Assembly (NCBI RefSeq): GCF_000310245.1
Contig: NC_020505.1
Coordinates: 1,894,001 to 1,958,000, forward strand
DNA length: 64,000 nucleotides
Source of the DNA: Candidatus Sulfuricurvum sp. RIFRC-1
GTDB lineage: Bacteria > Campylobacterota > Campylobacteria > Campylobacterales > Sulfurimonadaceae
Direction of reading: 5' to 3'
Below are positions 60,397 through 64,000 of this stretch, piece after piece. The notes beneath the pieces were generated by a model. It searched no databases. It was not told where the DNA came from and saw nothing but the letters and a program-made list of their open reading frames with translations. The position numbers and the translations under genes are program-made. Numbering within the stretch: the stretch's first letter is position 1; the number at the start of each line of letters is the position of its first letter.

Positions 60397-60657
60397 ATGA
60401 ATTTTCAACCACTTGGAAAACGGGTATTGGTTCAACGTCTCGAAGAAGCAACCACAACCGCATCGGGTATCATTATTCCTGACAATGCAAAAGAGAAACC
60501 CTCACAAGGAACTGTTATAGCTGTGAGCGAGAAAGTAAGTAATGTAGAGATAGGGAATGTTGTCGTTTTCGGTAAATACGCCGGTACAGAATTGACACTA
60601 GAGGGAAAAGCTTACTTAGTGATTGCGACAAGCGATTTACTCGGAATTATTAAATAA
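60397..60657 (+). CDS. groES: Co-chaperonin GroES
   Basis: An 86-residue GroES of the usual length, beginning [16 protein letters not shown], with the mobile loop region [20 protein letters not shown]. The start is fixed by AAAGGA; the frame runs 16 codons further upstream without support. It forms the lid of the GroEL folding chamber and is followed by groEL after 11 bases. Confidence 0.98.
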   Translation: MNFQPLGKRVLVQRLEEATTTASGIIIPDNAKEKPSQGTVIAVSEKVSNVEIGNVVVFGKYAGTELTLEGKAYLVIATSDLLGIIK

Positions 60658-60668
60658 AGGAAACTACT

Positions 60669-62297
60669 ATGGCAAAAGAAATTCACTATTCAGATGACGC
60701 ACGCAATAAATTAGCCGCCGGAGTACAAAAACTGACCGATGCGGTCAAAGTAACCATGGGGCCGCGCGGTCGTAATGTCCTTATCCAACGCAGCTACGGC
60801 GCACCGCTTATCACTAAAGACGGTGTATCGGTTGCCAAAGAGGTAGAACTCAAAGACCCGCTTGAAAACATGGGAGCGCAACTCGTTAAAGAGGTTGCTT
60901 CTAACACGGCGGACGAAGCGGGTGACGGTACCACAACGGCGACCATCCTAGCCAACTCTATTTTCAAAGAGGGTCTTCGAAACATCACAGCGGGGGCTAA
61001 TCCGATCGAAGTTAAACGGGGTATGGACAAAGCGACCGAAGCGATCTTGGCAGAGCTCAAAGCGGCTTCACGTATCATCAACGATAAAAAAGAGATCGCG
61101 CAAGTCGCAACCATCTCGGCAAACTCCGATGAGCGCATCGGTGCAATGATCGCCGAAGCGATGGATAAAGTAGGCCGTGATGGCGTTATCACGGTTGAAG
61201 AAGCCAAAGGAATCAATGACGAACTCGACGTGGTAGAGGGGATGCAATTCGACCGTGGTTACCTCAGCCCGTATTTCATCAACAACTCGGAAAAAATGAC
61301 CGTTGAATTGGATCATCCGTTTATCCTTTTGTTCGATCAAAAAATCTCGAACCTCAAAGACCTTCTCCCTGTGTTGGAGCAAGTTCAAAAAAGTTCACGC
61401 CCGCTTCTCATCATCGCAGAAGATGTTGAAGGTGAAGCGTTGGCAACGTTGGTCGTCAACAAACTTCGCGGTGTTTTGAACATCACTGCCGTTAAAGCTC
61501 CGGGATTCGGTGATCGCCGTAAAGCGATGCTCCAGGATATCGCGGTGCTCACTCGTGCACAACTCATCAGCGAAGAGATCGGACGAACACTCGACAGTGC
61601 AACGATAACTGATTTGGGTCAAGCCTCTCGCGTGGTAATCAGCAAAGACAACACCACGATCGTTGATGGAGCAGGAGATAAAGATGCGGTTAACTCACGT
61701 ATCAAAGAGATCCGTACCCAAATCGAAGCGACTACGAGCGAATACGATAAAGAGAAACTTCAAGAGCGTCTTGCGAAACTCGCAGGCGGCGTTGCGGTTA
61801 TCAAAGTCGGAGCAGCGACGGAAACCGAAATGAAAGAGAAAAAAGACCGTGTAGATGATGCACTCTCAGCAACCAAAGCGGCCGTTGAAGAGGGGATCGT
61901 TATCGGCGGCGGTGCGGCATTGATCCGTGCGGCGGCAAAAGTAAAACACGACCTTACCGGCGATCAAAAAATCGGTTGGGAGATCATCCTCCGTGCGATC
62001 ACCGCTCCGGTGAAACAAATCGCTGAAAATGCGGGATACGATGCAGGTGTTGTTGTCAACACGATCGTCTCTGCAACAAATGAAAACATCGGATTCAACG
62101 CGGCAACGGGTGAATACGTCGATATGTACGAAGCGGGAATCATCGATCCTCTCAAAGTAGAGCGTGTCGCATTGACCAACGCAACGTCGGTATCGAGTAT
62201 GCTTCTCACAACTGAAGCAACGATCCACGAGATCAAAGAAGACAAACCTGCAATGCCTGATATGGGCGGTATGGGTGGAATGCCCGGCATGATGTAA
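60669..62297 (+). CDS. groEL: Chaperonin GroEL
   Basis: A 542-residue GroEL with the ATP motif [24 protein letters not shown] near the start, and the Gly-Gly-Met tail [17 protein letters not shown] precedes the ATG. It is the ATP-dependent folding chamber for cytoplasmic proteins. Confidence 0.99.
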   Translation: MAKEIHYSDDARNKLAAGVQKLTDAVKVTMGPRGRNVLIQRSYGAPLITKDGVSVAKEVELKDPLENMGAQLVKEVASNTADEAGDGTTTATILANSIFKEGLRNITAGANPIEVKRGMDKATEAILAELKAASRIINDKKEIAQVATISANSDERIGAMIAEAMDKVGRDGVITVEEAKGINDELDVVEGMQFDRGYLSPYFINNSEKMTVELDHPFILLFDQKISNLKDLLPVLEQVQKSSRPLLIIAEDVEGEALATLVVNKLRGVLNITAVKAPGFGDRRKAMLQDIAVLTRAQLISEEIGRTLDSATITDLGQASRVVISKDNTTIVDGAGDKDAVNSRIKEIRTQIEATTSEYDKEKLQERLAKLAGGVAVIKVGAATETEMKEKKDRVDDALSATKAAVEEGIVIGGGAALIRAAAKVKHDLTGDQKIGWEIILRAITAPVKQIAENAGYDAGVVVNTIVSATNENIGFNAATGEYVDMYEAGIIDPLKVERVALTNATSVSSMLLTTEATIHEIKEDKPAMPDMGGMGGMPGMM

Positions 62298-62303
62298 AGA
62301 CCA

Positions 62304-62331
62304 TAAAAAACGTCCTAAACGGGCGTTTTTA
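62304..62331 (+). terminator. Intrinsic terminator after groEL
   Basis: AAAAAACGTCC-TAAAC-GGGCGTTTTTA: a stem of about nine pairs followed by a T run, six bases after the groEL stop. Confidence 0.85.
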
Positions 62332-62401
62332 GGTCTGAAACCCCTTTTTTTAACCCTTCTTCGATACACTTCTTCACTAAACACTCAACGGAACATACCC
62401 T

Positions 62402-62671
62402 ATGCAATTATCCCTAACCGACCTCATCGGAATACTCGGCGTCTTTGTCATCATTGTTGCCTACATGCTTTTACAACTCGAAAAAATGGATGCGAAAGAT
62501 TTAAGCTTCTCGGTTTTGAATTCTCTAGGGGCATTGCTGATCATCATCTCACTGCTGTATGACTGGAATCTCGCGTCGTTTTTAATGGAAGCAACATGGA
62601 TGATGATTAGTTTATACGGGGTTCTGAAATATTATAACATGAAGAAAAAAGGAAAAAATACCGTCAAATAA
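62402..62671 (+). CDS. Small CBU_0592-like membrane protein
   Basis: An 89-residue protein with three predicted membrane helices (LIGILGVFVIIVAYMLLQ, LNSLGALLIIISLLYDW, ATWMMISLYGVLKYY). It resembles the CBU_0592 family, whose function is unknown. It stands alone after the groESL terminator and converges on the TerC-like gene. Confidence 0.7.
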   Translation: MQLSLTDLIGILGVFVIIVAYMLLQLEKMDAKDLSFSVLNSLGALLIIISLLYDWNLASFLMEATWMMISLYGVLKYYNMKKKGKNTVK

Positions 62672-62685
62672 GACGGCATTTAAAA

Positions 62686-63666
62686 TTAAACGATCTCATT
62701 GGCCTTTTTATTTTCCCACAGCGAGTGAAGAAACGCGATCAAGATCAATCCGATACCGATAGTCCCCGTCACCATCTCACTGATATGAGTGGTAATTTTC
62801 ATCAACATGATAATCGCCAAAATCCCGATTGCATAATGGGCACCGTGTTCGAGATACCGGAAATGTGAGAGGGTTTTATGCTCAACGAAATAAAGGGTGA
62901 TACTCCGTACAAACATCGCTCCCACACCCAAACCGATCATGATAATAAAGATATTACTGGTCAATGCAAACGCCCCGATAACACCGTCAAAACTGAAACT
63001 CGCATCGAGAACTTCGAGATAGATAAATCCGGCGATCCCGCTTTTAACCGTATCGGATGAGAGGAAATGGTCCAGCATCCCGAGCAATGAGTGAAGCAAT
63101 ACTCCGTACATAAATGCCAAAACAACTCCGAAGTCCTGAGTGATGTGCCCCAAAGCGATCCCCACCATAATTGCAGTAATCAACTCGATATTGGCAACGC
63201 CTGAAAAATGTTCCATCGTTTTGGAACCTTCAACAAACTTCACCCATTTGACATCATGTTCCCCAAAGAAAAAGTCCAAAAAGACCATCAGCAAAAAGGC
63301 TCCACCGAACGCGAAGATCGTCGATTCAGTCGCTTTGAGCACTTTTTCATACTCTGCGGGTTGATCCATCGCCACTTGCAATGTTTCCAACAATCCCATT
63401 CCCGTTACAATCGAAACAATCGCAAGCGGAAATATTAAACGCATCCCAAAAACTGCAATCGGAATACCGAAAACAATAAAGCGTTTCTGCCAAATCGGGT
63501 CCATCGTTTCAAGTACCTTGGCATTAACCACCGCATTATCAAACGAAAGAGAGATTTCAAGAACAATCAGAAGAAAGGTGATGTAAATAGCGGCAAGTCC
63601 ACCGAGATAATATGCTGCAATCAGCCCTAAAAGCATGATTGCAAACGAGCTGTAAAAGTAGCGCAT
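62686..63666 (-). CDS. TerC-superfamily (DUF475) membrane protein
   Basis: A 326-residue protein with about nine membrane helices. Conserved acidic metal-binding positions lie in LEISLSFDNAVVNAKVLE and in LEVLDASFSFDGVIGAFA, the TerC/DUF475 hallmark. These proteins are thought to export manganese or to load metals into exported enzymes. The start at 63666 is chosen because GAAGG sits six bases before that ATG and directly against an earlier one. Confidence 0.88.
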   Translation of the reverse strand: MRYFYSSFAIMLLGLIAAYYLGGLAAIYITFLLIVLEISLSFDNAVVNAKVLETMDPIWQKRFIVFGIPIAVFGMRLIFPLAIVSIVTGMGLLETLQVAMDQPAEYEKVLKATESTIFAFGGAFLLMVFLDFFFGEHDVKWVKFVEGSKTMEHFSGVANIELITAIMVGIALGHITQDFGVVLAFMYGVLLHSLLGMLDHFLSSDTVKSGIAGFIYLEVLDASFSFDGVIGAFALTSNIFIIMIGLGVGAMFVRSITLYFVEHKTLSHFRYLEHGAHYAIGILAIIMLMKITTHISEMVTGTIGIGLILIAFLHSLWENKKANEIV

Positions 63667-63699
63667 GAGCATCCTTCGAAAGTAATGCGCAATTATAAC

Positions 63700-64000
63700 T
63701 TACATATGAGCATTATGCCATTGAACGAGTGAAAGACGGAATCCTTCTTTGACACTAAGCACTTCGTGAGAGAAATAGGGATTACTCAGAAATACGACCA
63801 TATCCCCTGCTTCCGGACGGAGGGTAATCGTATTGCCGTGCTCGTCACACAGATAGTTGAAGAGCAATTCTCCTCCGCTGAAATGATCTTGATCCGTCGG
63901 ATGCGGAGTATAAGAGGTCGTAAAGAGGACGGTAGTGAGTTTGCGCTCAGGGGCGACGGTGCGATACCCGATGACATTCCCATCATGGTCACGCAATTCG
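63700..64000 (-). CDS. 2OG-Fe(II) oxygenase-like protein, C-terminal part
   Basis: The frame remains open at the right edge of the window, so the N-terminus is missing. The visible 100 residues show SGGELLFNYL, PEAGDMVVFLSNPYFSHEVL and FRLSLVQWHN, the C-terminal half of the prolyl hydroxylase-type double-stranded beta-helix, with the distal iron-binding His in SHEVL and the 2-oxoglutarate-binding Arg in FRLSL. Substrate unknown. Confidence 0.75.
   Translation of the reverse strand, partial: ELRDHDGNVIGYRTVAPERKLTTVLFTTSYTPHPTDQDHFSGGELLFNYLCDEHGNTITLRPEAGDMVVFLSNPYFSHEVLSVKEGFRLSLVQWHNAHM

Overview
The window is a chromosomal segment of a sulfur- and hydrogen-oxidising member of the Campylobacterota, most like Sulfuricurvum or Sulfurimonas. 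That placement is inferred from gene content and order: a Wolinella/Helicobacter-type hydABC hydrogenase, a CetA/CetB-like energy-taxis pair, two sulfide:quinone reductase-like flavoproteins, YuxH-type EAL-HDOD and TonB/YfiR/GGDEF-EAL signalling genes, and compact operons with many ATGA start-stop overlaps. No rRNA is present, so the genus is not proven.

Layout. 1-7.6 kb: sulfide oxidation flavoproteins, aminopeptidase N, a degenerate EAL-HDOD protein and an energy-taxis pair. 7.7-14.5 kb: hydrogenase maturation genes hypB-C-D-E-X-A downstream of a NicO nickel transporter. 14.6-19.6 kb: TonB receptor, YfiR-like protein and a GGDEF-EAL enzyme. 19.7-23.4 kb: copper-handling operon. 23.5-27.3 kb: transposase-like orphan, YfaP/TPR protein, polysaccharide deacetylase and an MntA/HepT pair. 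27.3-36.6 kb: periplasmic membrane-bound hydrogenase hydABC with a degenerate HypF paralogue, HypF and two maturation proteases. 36.8-39.1 kb: accessory patch with a HigBA-type toxin-antitoxin pair. 39.1-43.1 kb: a cytoplasmic hydrogenase whose large subunit has no C-terminal extension (H2-sensor-like), overlapping a TetR regulator gene, then a diguanylate cyclase. 43.2-52.3 kb: one operon joining a group 4 (Ech/Coo-like) membrane hydrogenase to a second cytoplasmic hydrogenase whose small subunit is fused to an FAD/[2Fe-2S] oxidoreductase. 52.4-60.2 kb: two tandem integrations at a tRNA-Met gene, one decayed and one with an intact integrase. 60.3-64 kb: groESL, membrane proteins and a partial 2OG-Fe(II) oxygenase.

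How the genes fit together. Four [NiFe] active-site proteins are encoded. Two of them (HydB and the partner of the fused subunit) keep a C-terminal extension that needs a protease, and two protease genes are present. The other two end at or just after the last CxxC and need none. NicO and Hyp proteins supply nickel and the Fe(CN)2CO ligands; HypX is the aerobic CO-ligand enzyme.

The most striking regulatory signal is a short palindrome, TGAAT-N4-ATTCA, seen by eye upstream of nicO-hyp, hydA (twice), the tetR gene, the diguanylate cyclase and (degenerate) the group 4 operon. I infer a hydrogen-responsive regulon in which an H2-sensing hydrogenase acts through a TetR repressor rather than the HoxJ/HoxA two-component pathway.

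The most striking protein is the 809-residue FAD-[2Fe-2S]-hydrogenase small subunit fusion. It still carries a gap-free but eroded copy of the Tat signal region of HydA, as if a periplasmic hydrogenase had been captured into the cytoplasm.
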